A DNA stretch of 64,000 nucleotides from Neisseria animaloris (GCF_900637855.1 NZ_LR134440.1:1860001-1924000); one strand, 5' to 3'. Shown: positions 31,514-40,327, counted from the first letter of the stretch. Notes: generated from the letters alone by a model not told the origin. Numbers and translations are program-made.

Positions 31514-32566
31514 TTAATAAACCAAAGGTAACGAAACGGTTCTGTTGTCGCGGGCGGAGAGATAGGCGGCAATCAGCAGTTCCAGTGATTTCAACCCTTC
31601 GCGGCCATCGGTAATCGGTTCGGCTTCGCCGCGCATCACGTCAATCACGTTGCGGTAGTAGAGCGGGTGGCCGAAACCGTAAACCGAGGTGGTTTCGTAG
31701 TTGGCGGTTTTCACTTGCCGGTCGTAATCGCGCGAATCGGCAAAGTTCCATTCCTGAATTTCGTTCACCGCCATGCCGCCGATGCGCACCGTGCCGGTTT
31801 CGCCCAAAATGGTAATCGAACCTTCGAGGTTTTTCGGGTAAGTGCACATGGTTACAGCCATCGAGCCGAGCGCACCGTTGCGCCAACGGATGTTCATCAC
31901 GCCGGTGTCTTCGGCTTCGATGTCGCGGTGGGTGGAAATCATCGCCTGCACGTCTTGTACCGGGCCGATGAGCCATTCCATCAAATCGACATAATGGCTG
32001 GCCTGATTCATAAACGCGCCGCCGTCGAATTCCCATGTGCCGCGCCAACCGCCGCCTTGGTCGTAGTAAGACTGCGGGCGCGTCCAGAATACATTCAAAT
32101 GCACCATGCAGATTTTGCCGAAGCGGTTTTCTTCGACGGCGCGTTTGAGCATCTGCAAAGTGGCGTTCAAGCGGTTTTGCTTCACTACAAACAAGCGTTT
32201 GCCGGCTTTGTCGGCCGCTTTCACCATGCGCTCGCCGTCGTGCAGGCGGGTGGCCATCGGTTTTTCGGTAACCACATGAAAACCCGCTTCCAAAGCCTGC
32301 ACGGCTTGGTCGGGGTGCAGGCCGGAGGGCGTGGTGAGCACGATAATGTCGGCATCAGTATTCGCCAGCATTTCCGTATAAGAAGCATAGCCTTTGGCAC
32401 CCGTGCGCTCGACGGCGGCTTGCAGATTGGCGGGGTCGATGTCGCACACGCCGACGATTTCGCATTGGTCTTTCAAGGCTTCGAACGAACCGAAATGGTT
32501 GTTGGAAATACGGCCGCAGCCGACCAAAGCAAATTTGATTTTACGGTCTTTGATGGTTTCAAACAT
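31514..32566 (-). CDS. wbpB: UDP-N-acetylglucosaminuronate 3-dehydrogenase, WbpB-like
   Basis: The 350-residue Gfo/Idh/MocA oxidoreductase has an N-terminal Rossmann motif ALVGCGRISNNHFGSFEALK and the family EKPMATRL motif near residue 100. GGGWRGTWEFDGGAFMNQASHYVDL is the conserved active-site loop of WbpB/WlbA enzymes. It oxidises C3 of UDP-GlcNAcA so that WbpE can aminate it. It is 15 bases downstream of wbpA. The 136-base gap to the next gene is the longest inside the locus and holds no obvious terminator. Confidence 0.93.
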   Translation of the reverse strand: MFETIKDRKIKFALVGCGRISNNHFGSFEALKDQCEIVGVCDIDPANLQAAVERTGAKGYASYTEMLANTDADIIVLTTPSGLHPDQAVQALEAGFHVVTEKPMATRLHDGERMVKAADKAGKRLFVVKQNRLNATLQMLKRAVEENRFGKICMVHLNVFWTRPQSYYDQGGGWRGTWEFDGGAFMNQASHYVDLMEWLIGPVQDVQAMISTHRDIEAEDTGVMNIRWRNGALGSMAVTMCTYPKNLEGSITILGETGTVRIGGMAVNEIQEWNFADSRDYDRQVKTANYETTSVYGFGHPLYYRNVIDVMRGEAEPITDGREGLKSLELLIAAYLSARDNRTVSLPLVY

Positions 32567-32581
32567 ATTCAGACGGCCTCT

Positions 32582-33886
32582 TTATGCTTTGACGACGTTA
32601 TCGGATTTACCCAAATATTTGCCGCGTGTGTCGATAATCAATCTGGCGTGCTGTTTGAGCAAGTCGTAATCGAATTTATCGTGGTCGGTCGTCAGCACCA
32701 CGCAGTCGAAGCGGGCAATGTTTTCAGCGGTGAAAGGTTCGCTCTTCAAATCGAATTTGTGTTCGCGCATTTTCGGAAACACCGGCACATGCGGGTCGCT
32801 GTACGCTACTTCCGCACCCAAATCGCGCAGCAGTTCCATCACTTCCACCGAAGGGCTCTCGCGCATGTCGTCCACATTTTTCTTGTAGGCAATACCCAAT
32901 ACCAAGATTTTGCTGCCTTTGATTGAACGTTGGTGATCGTTGAGCGCCAAAGCGGTTTTGTTGACCACGTATTCGGGCATGCTTGAGTTCACTTCTCCCG
33001 CCAATTCAATGAAGCGGGTGTTAACGCCGTATTCGCGGGCTTTCCAAGTCAAATAGAACGGGTCGATGGGGATGCAGTGGCCGCCCAAGCCCGGGCCGGG
33101 GTAGTAGGCGACGAAGCCGAACGGTTTGGTGGCGGCGGCGTTGATCACTTCGTGGATGTCGATATTCATTTTATCGGCCACGATTTTCATTTCGTTAACC
33201 AAGCCGATGTTGACGGCGCGGTGGATATTTTCCAGCAGTTTGGTCAACTCGGCCGCTTTGGTGGAGCTGACGGGCACCACTTTGTCGATGGCGGGTTGGT
33301 AAAGCGCGATGCCCACTTCCAAACAGGTAGGAGTGTGGCCGCCGATCACTTTCGGAATGGTGCGGGTTTCAAAATCGGGATTGCCCGGGTCTTCGCGTTC
33401 CGGCGAGTAAACCAAAAATACGTTTTCACCCACTTTCAGGCCGCCTTCTTCCATGCGCGGCAGCAGTTCTTCTTCGGTGGTGCCTGGATAAGTGGTAGAT
33501 TCCAAAGACAATACTTGACCGGCACGCAGATAAGGTTTGACCGCATCGGTGGTATTGATTACGAAGCTCATGTCCGGTTCGCGGTATTTGTTGAGTGGGG
33601 TTGGCACGCACAGAATAACGGCTTCCACCTCTCCGATGCGTGAGAAATCGGTAGTGGCTTCAAACAGGTTTTTACCGGCAGCGGCGATTTTGTCGGCGGG
33701 GATATGCTCGATGTAGCTCTCGCCGTTGTTGAGTTTGCATACTTTTTCTTCGTCAATGTCAAAGCCTAGAACTTGATAACCGATGTCGACATAGCGCAGC
33801 ATTAGCGGCAGGCCGACATAACCCAAACCAACAATACCGATTTTGGCGGATTTGTCGGCGAATTTTTGAATGGTGGTATTTTTCAT
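32582..33886 (-). CDS. wbpA: UDP-N-acetylglucosamine 6-dehydrogenase, WbpA-like
   Basis: The 434-residue NAD-dependent enzyme oxidises UDP-GlcNAc to UDP-GlcNAcA. The NAD fold is [19 protein letters not shown], and the catalytic cysteine lies in [37 protein letters not shown] is the conserved C-terminal domain block. It is the first gene of the 17-gene glycan operon, and its upstream region is a 400-base AT-rich gap. UDP-ManNAc dehydrogenases (WecC) are related, but the WbpB/D/E neighbours favour WbpA. Confidence 0.93.
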   Translation of the reverse strand: MKNTTIQKFADKSAKIGIVGLGYVGLPLMLRYVDIGYQVLGFDIDEEKVCKLNNGESYIEHIPADKIAAAGKNLFEATTDFSRIGEVEAVILCVPTPLNKYREPDMSFVINTTDAVKPYLRAGQVLSLESTTYPGTTEEELLPRMEEGGLKVGENVFLVYSPEREDPGNPDFETRTIPKVIGGHTPTCLEVGIALYQPAIDKVVPVSSTKAAELTKLLENIHRAVNIGLVNEMKIVADKMNIDIHEVINAAATKPFGFVAYYPGPGLGGHCIPIDPFYLTWKAREYGVNTRFIELAGEVNSSMPEYVVNKTALALNDHQRSIKGSKILVLGIAYKKNVDDMRESPSVEVMELLRDLGAEVAYSDPHVPVFPKMREHKFDLKSEPFTAENIARFDCVVLTTDHDKFDYDLLKQHARLIIDTRGKYLGKSDNVVKA

Positions 33887-34287
33887 GATGGCTCTCGTGG
33901 AATATGGAAGGAATTTTAAGCAGACGGTTATATTGACTTACCTAGATTCAGACCGATTCGGAGTTAATCGGTTTCGTTATGATGAGAAGGTAGGAGGGAA
34001 GTTTACAAAACATCAACAAAACGAAGTGTTGCAGTATATGGGATATGCAATATGCGATATTAAGAAAATGCCATCGAGATAATGGGTGTTAATAGTTAAG
34101 GAAGGTAGGAATTCCTTGAAAGAAGAATTACATAAGAATGTATGTTTTGCAGTTTTTCGAGAATTCGGGTGTTGTCGGCGGGATGTTGTTTACAAAATCA
34201 AAGCAAAAATTCGTTTACAAAATTTTTCATACAAAGTTTAAGGTTTTTATAAAAATTATTATGAAAATAATATTTATAGATGAGTGG
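33887..34287 (-). promoter_or_regulatory. AT-rich region upstream of the glycan operon
   Basis: This gap separates wbpA from the ribD terminus and must contain the operon promoter. It holds three copies of GTTTACAAAA-type sequence (about 33995, 34188, 34212) and the palindrome GGAATTCC. I see no JUMPstart/ops (GGCGGTAGCGT) element. ORF 33870-34082 in this gap has no supporting features. Confidence 0.4.
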
Positions 34288-35385
34288 TTATTTCCTGCGC
34301 AATATCCACTTGATGTCGTTGCCTATGGTTGTCAAAGAAGCAGTTCTCCAAAGGCTTTCTGTTTGCAAAACTTCTGTATTTTCAGGAATGTCGAATAACC
34401 CGCGAGCGTTGTTGCCCAAGATTTTCGGGGCTTGGTAGAGCACGATTTCATCCACTAAATCTGCTTGCAGGAAAGCTGCCGCCAGTGTTGCTCCGGCTTC
34501 AATCATCACTTCGCCGTAGCCTTTTGCCGCCAGTCGCTTCAATAAATCGTGCAAATCTATCTGCCCGTTGTTTTCAGACGGCATGATGATATGGATATGC
34601 GGATATTGCGTGTAGGCGCGTAGACGTTGTTCGTCATTTTCCAGCGTGGCAATGATAGTCGGGCTGCCGCTGTCCTGAACCAGTTTGCCGGTAAGCGGTG
34701 TTTTTAGACGGCTGTCGAGTACCACGCGGGCGGGTTGGCGTAGGGTTGGGAAGCTGCGCACGTTGAGCTGGGGATTATCGGCCAGCACCGTACCGATACC
34801 GGTAATAACGGCACAGCTTTCGGCACGGAGTATCTGCACATCGGCCCTCGCTTCTTCGCCGGTAATCCATTGGCTTCGGCCGTCCGAAAGAGCGGTTTTA
34901 CCGTCGAGGCCGGCGGCGCATTTCAGGCGTACAAACGGGCGGCCGCGTTCGATGCGGGAAAGAAAACCGCGGTTCAGTTCGCGCGCTTCGGCTTCGAGCA
35001 GGCCGCTTTCGACGCGGATGCCTGCTGTCTGAAGCATGGATAAGCCTTTTCCGGCCACTTGCGGATTTGGGTCGGTCATGGCCGCCACTACCCGCGATAC
35101 GCCCGATTCGATTAAGGCGTTGGCACAGGGAGGCGTGCGTCCGTAGTGGCTGCACGGCTCGAGTGTTACATAAGCGGTGGCTCCGCGTGCCAATGTTCCG
35201 GCCTGCCGCAAAGCATGTACTTCTGCATGAGGCCCGCCGGCGCGAATATGAAACCCTTGTCCGACAATTTGGGTGCCGTGTGCGACCACGCAACCTACGC
35301 GCGGATTGGGCGATGTTGAAAAACGCCCTTGCCGTGCGAGGGCGAGGGCGTTGTGCATCATTTGGATGTCGGTTGCGTCAAACAT
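34288..35385 (-). CDS. ribD: Bifunctional riboflavin deaminase-reductase
   Basis: The 365-residue riboflavin enzyme has an N-terminal cytidine-deaminase-type zinc domain with HAE at 53-55 and PCSHYGRTPPC (Cys78, Cys87). The C-terminal reductase domain has RPFVRLKCAAGLDGKTA and DNPQLNVRSF. It converts the pyrimidine product of GTP cyclohydrolase II to the ribitylamino intermediate. In many proteobacteria ribD follows nrdR directly; here a lipoprotein gene and an accessory segment separate them. Confidence 0.97.
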   Translation of the reverse strand: MFDATDIQMMHNALALARQGRFSTSPNPRVGCVVAHGTQIVGQGFHIRAGGPHAEVHALRQAGTLARGATAYVTLEPCSHYGRTPPCANALIESGVSRVVAAMTDPNPQVAGKGLSMLQTAGIRVESGLLEAEARELNRGFLSRIERGRPFVRLKCAAGLDGKTALSDGRSQWITGEEARADVQILRAESCAVITGIGTVLADNPQLNVRSFPTLRQPARVVLDSRLKTPLTGKLVQDSGSPTIIATLENDEQRLRAYTQYPHIHIIMPSENNGQIDLHDLLKRLAAKGYGEVMIEAGATLAAAFLQADLVDEIVLYQAPKILGNNARGLFDIPENTEVLQTESLWRTASLTTIGNDIKWILRRK

Positions 35386-35407
35386 TTTTCAGACGGCCTT
35401 TGATTTG

Positions 35408-35995
35408 TTATTTAACCAAATTCACTTCTTTTAAGATGGCTGCCAGCTCGTCTTGCGAAGCTGTGTTGCTGCTGGCGCAGACGTTGTAGAGGTTGGTTTC
35501 GTAGATGGAAATGCAGTTTTCACGCAGCAGATTGCCTTGAGAATCGTTTTGGGCAAAGCGGTAGTTCATACGGTTTTCAGTGGCTACGCCCGTTTGCACT
35601 TCACTCAAGCCTTCGGCGGTTTTCAAGGCGTTTTTCAGATTGTTGAAATAGTTTTTGGCATCGGTGCGTGGTGTGCCCAAATTCACGATGTAAAGCAAAA
35701 TATTACTGCTCTCGTCGTGCTGCATCATGGTCAGCTCTTCGGCGGTAATTCCTTCGGGGCGGGCTGCTCCGTCTTGAATGGCATCTTCAAATTGGCTGCC
35801 TTGTACGACAATGCTGATTTTGCCGTCTGAACTGGTCAGGGTTTGTACGGCATCTGCGGCGGGAGCGGACACGGCGGCGGATGAAGAAGGCGCTTCGGCC
35901 GAGCTATCGGCCGGTACGGAAGTTTCGGCTTGCTGACTGCATGCAGCCAAGCCGATGGAAGCCATGATAGCAAAAGTAAAAACAGATAGTTTCAT
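35408..35995 (-). CDS. Hypothetical lipoprotein
   Basis: This 195-residue protein has a lipoprotein signal MKLSVFTFAIMASIGLAACS (lipobox LAAC, Cys19). A Ser/Ala/Pro-rich linker (about 20-50) and a compact C-terminal domain with two late cysteines (RENCISI and NVCAS) follow; the two could form a disulfide. It lies 22 bases upstream of ribD and may be co-transcribed with it. I do not recognise the family, and no enzymatic motif is visible. Confidence 0.8.
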   Translation of the reverse strand: MKLSVFTFAIMASIGLAACSQQAETSVPADSSAEAPSSSAAVSAPAADAVQTLTSSDGKISIVVQGSQFEDAIQDGAARPEGITAEELTMMQHDESSNILLYIVNLGTPRTDAKNYFNNLKNALKTAEGLSEVQTGVATENRMNYRFAQNDSQGNLLRENCISIYETNLYNVCASSNTASQDELAAILKEVNLVK

Positions 35996-36049
35996 TGATC
36001 AAATTCTGTATGCGTTATTAAAAAGTGATCTCAAGTATATCAAATTTTT

Positions 36050-36590
36050 AAATAGTTTGCGGAAGGAATGGATAGCGGTAAAAACAAACTCTATCGTTAT
36101 TGTCGATTAAGAAGCCCGATATCCCGGCGCTTTCTATGCAAGGCGGAATTAAGCATACTTTAACGGTTTTATACACTGAAGTAAGAGAGGCCGTCTGAAT
36201 TAAAGGGGCAGTAAAAAATATCGGCAGCCCGTGGCCGGGTATCAACGAAATTTACCAGCGGGCCGATTCTACCGACGGGCTGTTTAAATTACACAAATGG
36301 CCATTAATCTCCCAAGAACATATGTGGAAGCCTTCCGAGATGTTGGTTGCTGTACCCGCTACCGCTTGAATAAGGTCGCCGTTTACGATTATCTGCGCAA
36401 TGGCGTAACCCTGATTTACAACCTTATCAACAACAAACCGTGGGTAGATGCGATTGTGAAACAGGTTGTCCCTTTTGCACGGGTGCAAACCGCAGTAAGT
36501 GGCCATTCAGTATATGAAAGGCGTTGCGGTATTTTTAATCATGGAGGCTTTATCTCATTATTGTATACTGAAGTATTTTGATTAACTTTT
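36050..36590 (+). pseudogene. Decayed coding remnants upstream of the small membrane ORF array
   Basis: Protein-like sequence appears in broken frames. One plus frame reads KKPDIPALSMQGGIKHTLTV up to a TGA inside an uptake sequence at about 36200, then continues GSPWPGINEIYQRADSTDGL and SQEHMWKPSEM to another stop near 36369. A different plus frame carries RLNKVAVYDYLRNGVTLIYN onward. The minus frame 36252-36506 is also open and cannot be excluded. I read the region as a degraded gene whose identity I do not recognise. One possibility, given the ORFs that follow, is the tail of a secreted toxin. Confidence 0.3.
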
Positions 36591-36602
36591 AGATAAAGGG
36601 TA

Positions 36603-36836
36603 ATTTTAGATAAAACAAGGCAACTAAACCTTAAAAATTTATCCAAAAATTGGAAAGTGCTATTGGTTATAGGTATCGCTATGTCTTTTTCGTCTGATTT
36701 ACTGTACCGGTTTACCGGATTCGACGGCATACCTGTCGGCGACAGTTTTTCCTTACGTAGAAGAGGAATAGACGGAGCTTTATCGGTGCTGCTTTACTAT
36801 CTGTATATCTATTTGAAAAAAGAACCGGAATCATAA
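36603..36836 (+). CDS. Small two-helix membrane ORF A (start uncertain)
   Basis: The frame is open from just after a stop at about 36597 and reads RQLNLKNLSKNWKVLLVIG, then a loop with GIPVGDSFSLRRRGIDG, then a second helix (ALSVLLYYLYIYL) and KKEPES. The first in-frame ATG is at 36681 and would remove most of helix 1. A rare ATT at 36603 or a lost start are the alternatives. Order and spacing of helix, loop and helix match the next three ORFs, so it is probably a paralogue, possibly no longer translated. Confidence 0.45.
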   Translation: MLDKTRQLNLKNLSKNWKVLLVIGIAMSFSSDLLYRFTGFDGIPVGDSFSLRRRGIDGALSVLLYYLYIYLKKEPES

Positions 36837-36854
36837 AACAAGGCAGGTGTATTT

Positions 36855-37061
36855 ATGCAGAATCATTTGAATTTAGCCAAGAGGGTTTGTTTGCTGGTTG
36901 CGGTATTTTTCGTGGTCTCCGTTCCGCTTAAATACTTGTTGAGAAAATATATTTATGTGCTGTTTGAAATACCGCCCGATTCGGATATAGGCATTGGTGG
37001 GATTCACTTTTTTTCTGTATTGGTTGCGTATCATTGGGTTTTTGGTAATAAAACAGAATAA
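36855..37061 (+). CDS. Small two-helix membrane protein B
   Basis: The 68-residue protein is MQNHLNLAKRVCLLVAVFFV, then a basic/aromatic turn (LRKYIYVLFEIPPDSDIGIG) and a second helix (IHFFSVLVAYHWVF), ending GNKTE. AGGTG precedes the ATG at a good distance. It follows ORF A by 18 bases, so the two are likely co-transcribed. It resembles ORFs A and C in its LNL start, the I-x-I-G loop and the short polar tail. Two-helix proteins of this size are common as immunity or antitoxin partners, but no toxin is identified. Confidence 0.6.
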   Translation: MQNHLNLAKRVCLLVAVFFVVSVPLKYLLRKYIYVLFEIPPDSDIGIGGIHFFSVLVAYHWVFGNKTE

Positions 37062-37082
37062 CCGCCATAACGATATTTGGTT

Positions 37083-37120
37083 TTCAGACGGCTTGAATAC
37101 TCAGGCCGTCTGAAAAAGAG
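37083..37120. terminator. Inverted uptake-sequence pair between small ORFs B and C
   Basis: TTCAGACGGCTTGAATA is followed by CAGGCCGTCTGAA; the left arm has one mismatch to the uptake sequence. It may end the A-B transcript. Confidence 0.5.
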
Positions 37121-37135
37121 GGGAATAAAGCTGCT

Positions 37136-37351
37136 ATGCAAATTAATTTAAATAATATGCTCAAGCATTGGAAACTATATTTGGTTCTGATTTTTGTATT
37201 TCAGGCCGTAAGCAGCTTGTTGTTTTATCTGCTGAATATGCAAGATATTCAGATCGGCAGCTTAACTTTGAAGTCTGATAGTTTAGCTTTAAGTATGGGA
37301 GGAGGAGTAGCCTGTATCGTGTTTTTACTGTTTCTGAAATACAAGGAATAA
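37136..37351 (+). CDS. Small two-helix membrane protein C
   Basis: This 71-residue ORF reads MQINLNNMLKHWKLYLVLIF, then helix 1, a loop with MQDIQIGSLTLKSDSLALSM, and a Gly-rich helix 2 (GGGVACIVFLLFLKYKE). GAGGGG lies upstream at a slightly long distance. The N-terminal LKHWKLYLVL parallels LSKNWKVLLV in ORF A, the best visible sign of common ancestry in the array. Function is unknown. Confidence 0.6.
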   Translation: MQINLNNMLKHWKLYLVLIFVFQAVSSLLFYLLNMQDIQIGSLTLKSDSLALSMGGGVACIVFLLFLKYKE

Positions 37352-37533
37352 AACGGATGTTGATTGACAAGACGAATTGATCAGATGAAGCATTTAAAGC
37401 AAAAAGTAGGAAATACGTGGATATTCTGCATGAGCGTAAAAAGCTTTACGAGTGGATGCTTGAGTCGCTTTACACTATTTCGGGTGTAAGTGGCATTAAG
37501 CGTGTTTCGCGGCCGGCCAATAAAGGAGAAAGT

Positions 37534-37743
37534 ATGAATAACTGGCGGCAATTTTTTTTATTTATTTTCCTAACCTTTATCTTTATGCGCTTGAAATATT
37601 ACATAATTAACCGGTTTTTGTTGGATTGGATTACGGAGCATTCTATTGAGGTTAGTTGGGTGGAAAGCTGTGTTTTCTGTTGGTCGATGGGACTGGCTTA
37701 TCATGCGGTAAAGCGTACCGCGAAATGGAAATGGCTGGCATAG
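37534..37743 (+). CDS. Small two-helix membrane protein D
   Basis: The 69-residue ORF starts at an ATG preceded by AAAGGAGAAAGT, the best ribosome-binding site in the array. It reads MNNWRQFFLFIFLTFIFMRL, a central loop (WITEHSIEVSWVESC) and a second hydrophobic part (VFCWSMGLAYHAV), ending in a basic tail. The frame is open upstream to about 37385 (KSRKYVDILHERKKLYEWML), protein-like sequence that may be the remnant of a displaced gene fused in frame. That extension is not needed for translation from 37534. Confidence 0.6.
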   Translation: MNNWRQFFLFIFLTFIFMRLKYYIINRFLLDWITEHSIEVSWVESCVFCWSMGLAYHAVKRTAKWKWLA

Positions 37744-37885
37744 TATGCCGGTTATGCGGCAAAGAAATTCAAATTTTGTTGCGGAATCAAAAAGAAATGA
37801 TTGTGTAAACTAATAAAACATTAGAGTTAAGTTGGTTTTGTACTGCTTGTTTTGTCTGTGATTTTCTTTTTATATTACAAATAAT

Positions 37886-38344
37886 TTATTTGTTTTCTTT
37901 AGGCAAGGTGGCGATGGCTTGGGTAAATTCGGACACGTCGTTGAAACTTTTATACACGGAAGCAAAGCGTACATAGGCCACTTGGTCGATTTTGGCCAGC
38001 TCTTCCATAGCCATCTCGCCGACCAGTTGCGACGACACTTCTTTATGCCCGAGGCTGTATAGGCGTTGTTCGATTAAGGCCACGGTATCGTCGATGGTTT
38101 CTGCATCAATAGGGCGTTTGTGTAAGGCGCGTTCCAAGCTGGTGCGCAATTTGTGCGGGTTGAACGCCACGCGCGCGCGCGTGCTTTTGATGATTTGCGG
38201 CATCCGCATTTCCACGGTTTCAAATGTGCTGAACCGCTGCTCGCAAGACGGGCAGCGGCGGCGGCGGCGGATGCTGTTGGTTTCTTCCAGCAAACGCGAG
38301 TCGGTAACCTGTGTGTTGGGGTGGTGGCAGAAAGGGCATTTCAT
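37886..38344 (-). CDS. nrdR: Transcriptional repressor NrdR
   Basis: The 152-residue zinc-ribbon/ATP-cone regulator represses ribonucleotide reductase genes when dATP is high. The zinc ligands are C3, C6, C31 and C34 (CPFC and CPSC), followed by the ATP-cone from about residue 46 (RMPQIIKSTRARVAFNPHKL). The RRRRR stretch is encoded by a run of GCGGCG repeats, and a CG dinucleotide run occurs nearby; neither is a known variation site. It is separated from ribD by the accessory small-ORF segment. Confidence 0.97.
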   Translation of the reverse strand: MKCPFCHHPNTQVTDSRLLEETNSIRRRRRCPSCEQRFSTFETVEMRMPQIIKSTRARVAFNPHKLRTSLERALHKRPIDAETIDDTVALIEQRLYSLGHKEVSSQLVGEMAMEELAKIDQVAYVRFASVYKSFNDVSEFTQAIATLPKENK

Positions 38345-38427
38345 GGGTGTAAACCGCTTGTGTATAAGTATTTTTTTATTGTAACGTAAACGCAGAATTT
38401 CCGCATAGAGAGCATTATTTTTTAGAT

Positions 38428-38461
38428 CAGGCCGTCTGAAAACCTGTTTTCAGACGGCCTG
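38428..38461 (-). terminator. Inverted uptake-sequence pair, amidotransferase terminator
   Basis: CAGGCCGTCTGAAAA pairs with TTTTCAGACGGCCTG. It lies 25 bases beyond the stop of the class II amidotransferase gene and also faces nrdR's upstream side. Confidence 0.7.
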
Positions 38462-38485
38462 CCTGTCTTTACGGTTTCCTTCGGT

Positions 38486-39328
38486 TTATACGGACACGCC
38501 TGCAGCACGTGCTATGTCTAAACCTTCTTCTACACTCATATAAACGGGGTTTTCGGGCGTATCGCTACGGATAATGTCGCCGTCTTGGAACAGTATTAAT
38601 TCATTCACCGCCAGTTGCGACCATGTTTCGTTACCAGTTAGCGGCAATGTGGCAATGACGGCGACTTTGTCGTTGGGCGTGGTAACGGCGGCAAAATCGA
38701 CAGTGACGTCGTCATCCAGCAGATGTGCTTCTCCGAACGGTGCTTTGCGTACGATATAGTAGAGCAGGGTGCTGGCGTGGGCGAAAAGGTATTCTCCATT
38801 GGACATCATAAAGTTAAACAGTCCGTAACTGCGGATTTCGTCGGTCAGCGCAGTAACGGCATCAAATAAAGTGTCGGTGTCGGGGCGTTCGGAAAACCGT
38901 TGGCGCAGTTGTTCCAAAATATAGCAAAACGCGCGCTCGGAATCGGTGTTGCCGACGGGACGGTAAAAACCGCCCGTTTCGGGATGGAAGTTTTTAAGGT
39001 GGCCGTTGTGGGCAAACAGCCAGTATTCGCCCCACATTTCGCGCATGAACGGGTGGGTGTTGGCTAATGAGGTTTGCCCCTGTGTGGCTTTGCGGATGTG
39101 AGCGATCACGTTTTCCGACTTAATCTGATAGGCTTTTACCAAGTCGGCAACAGGCGAGCCCGCACTCGGGCGGTCGTCGTGAAACAGCCGCACGCCTTTG
39201 CCTTCGAAAAAGCCGATGCCGAAACCGTCGGCGTGATTGTCGGTAAGCCCTCCGCGGCGGCGGAAACCTTCAAATGAAAAAACAATATCGGTAGGTGTGT
39301 TGCAGTTCATGCCTAAAAGTTGGCACAT
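38486..39328 (-). CDS. Class II glutamine amidotransferase, YafJ-like
   Basis: The 280-residue Ntn-type protein has Cys2 as predicted nucleophile after Met removal (MCQLLGMNCNTPTDIVFSFE). It carries the family segments RRGGLTDNHADGFGIGFFEG, HIRKATQG, HPFMREMWGEYWLFAHNGHL and PVGNTDSERAFCYIL. YafJ-type proteins are predicted glutamine hydrolases whose acceptor is unknown. The gene is monocistronic, with hairpins on both sides. Confidence 0.9.
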   Translation of the reverse strand: MCQLLGMNCNTPTDIVFSFEGFRRRGGLTDNHADGFGIGFFEGKGVRLFHDDRPSAGSPVADLVKAYQIKSENVIAHIRKATQGQTSLANTHPFMREMWGEYWLFAHNGHLKNFHPETGGFYRPVGNTDSERAFCYILEQLRQRFSERPDTDTLFDAVTALTDEIRSYGLFNFMMSNGEYLFAHASTLLYYIVRKAPFGEAHLLDDDVTVDFAAVTTPNDKVAVIATLPLTGNETWSQLAVNELILFQDGDIIRSDTPENPVYMSVEEGLDIARAAGVSV

Positions 39329-39378
39329 GATTTTTATTCCGTGGGTTAGAGAATAGGTTAGTAAATCCGGTAGTGAGC

Positions 39379-39408
39379 AGGCCGTCTGAAAAAGTTTTCA
39401 GACGGCCT
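39379..39408 (-). terminator. Inverted uptake-sequence pair, cysE terminator
   Basis: AGGCCGTCTGAAAA pairs with TTTTCAGACGGCCT across a two-base loop, 15 bases past the cysE stop. Confidence 0.7.
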
Positions 39409-39422
39409 ATTATACAAGCTGT

Positions 39423-40214
39423 TCAAATCCGTTGGTCCATTTCTTCTGCCGGTATGTTTGCCGCTTTGCCCGTAAGTTTGGCCGGTACGCCGACAACGGT
39501 GGTGAGCGGCGGTACGTCGGCAACTACCACACTGCCCGCACCGATTTTTGCACGTTCGCCAATACGGATATTGCCCAGCACTGAAGCATTCGCTCCGATC
39601 ATTACGCCGTCGCCTACTTTCGGATGACGGTCGCCGCTTTCTTTGCCCGAACCGCCGAGCGTTACTCCGTGCAGGATGGATATGTCGTTGCCGAGTACGG
39701 CGGTTTCTCCGGCTACAAAGCCGGTGGCATGGTCGAGCATGATTCCTTGCCCGAAGCGTGCGGCTGGATGGATGTCGACACCGAATACCTCCGACGAGCG
39801 GTTTTGCAGGAAATAAGCCAGTGTTTTACGACCGTGGTTCCACAGCCAATGGTTGATACGGTGTGCCTGAATTGCATGGAATCCTTTGAAATAAAGCAAG
39901 GGCAGGGAATATTCGTCACAGGCAGGGTCGCGTTCGTAGCAGGCCAGCAGATCCCGCTGCACGGCTTCGACAATGCTCTCGTCGCTGCATAATGCCTGTT
40001 GGTAGATTTCAAACAGAATGCGGGCGTCCATCATTGCACCGGAAAGTTTGCTGGATAGGTGGAATGCAAGCACAGAACCCAGAGAATGATGTCGCAGCAC
40101 GGTTTGATGCAGGAAACTGGCCAGTGTCGGTTCTGCTTCGGCGGCTTCTTGCGTTTCTTGGCGGATGGCCTGCCACAAATCGAAATCGGGGGTGTTGAGG
40201 TGGTCTTTTTTCAT
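39423..40214 (-). CDS. cysE: Serine O-acetyltransferase
   Basis: The 263-residue enzyme acetylates serine for cysteine synthesis. An N-terminal helical domain (about 1-140) is followed by a left-handed beta-helix: SSEVFGVDIHPAARFGQGIM, LDHATGFVAGETAVLGNDIS, ILHGVTLGGSGKESGDRHPK. The catalytic His-Asp region and the C-terminal tail, which normally binds cysteine synthase and feedback cysteine, are present. The last residue is Ile (MDQRI), as required for CysK docking. It is monocistronic. Confidence 0.97.
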   Translation of the reverse strand: MKKDHLNTPDFDLWQAIRQETQEAAEAEPTLASFLHQTVLRHHSLGSVLAFHLSSKLSGAMMDARILFEIYQQALCSDESIVEAVQRDLLACYERDPACDEYSLPLLYFKGFHAIQAHRINHWLWNHGRKTLAYFLQNRSSEVFGVDIHPAARFGQGIMLDHATGFVAGETAVLGNDISILHGVTLGGSGKESGDRHPKVGDGVMIGANASVLGNIRIGERAKIGAGSVVVADVPPLTTVVGVPAKLTGKAANIPAEEMDQRI

Positions 40215-40327
40215 AACAGCCTCTTAAGCAAAGGAATGAGGGTAGAGTTTACCGTACAGTTTGGGAATGTAAATCGTTTGCGGTTTGAAAATTTTTTCAG
40301 ACGGCCTTTGAACCATAAACGGCAATA

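Noticed and set aside
14128..33886. Phase-variable homopolymer tracts in the glycan genes
   Set aside because: I looked for long G, C or A runs such as those in meningococcal pgl genes and saw none of convincing length; this was by eye only.
33870..34082. 70-residue ORF in the gap before the glycan operon
   Set aside because: Its start overlaps the wbpA start on the opposite strand, no ribosome-binding site for an internal start, no recognisable features.
38160..38275. CG dinucleotide and GCGGCG runs in nrdR as phase-variation tracts
   Set aside because: They encode the conserved Arg-rich NrdR zinc-ribbon region and are short; no frame change would be tolerated.
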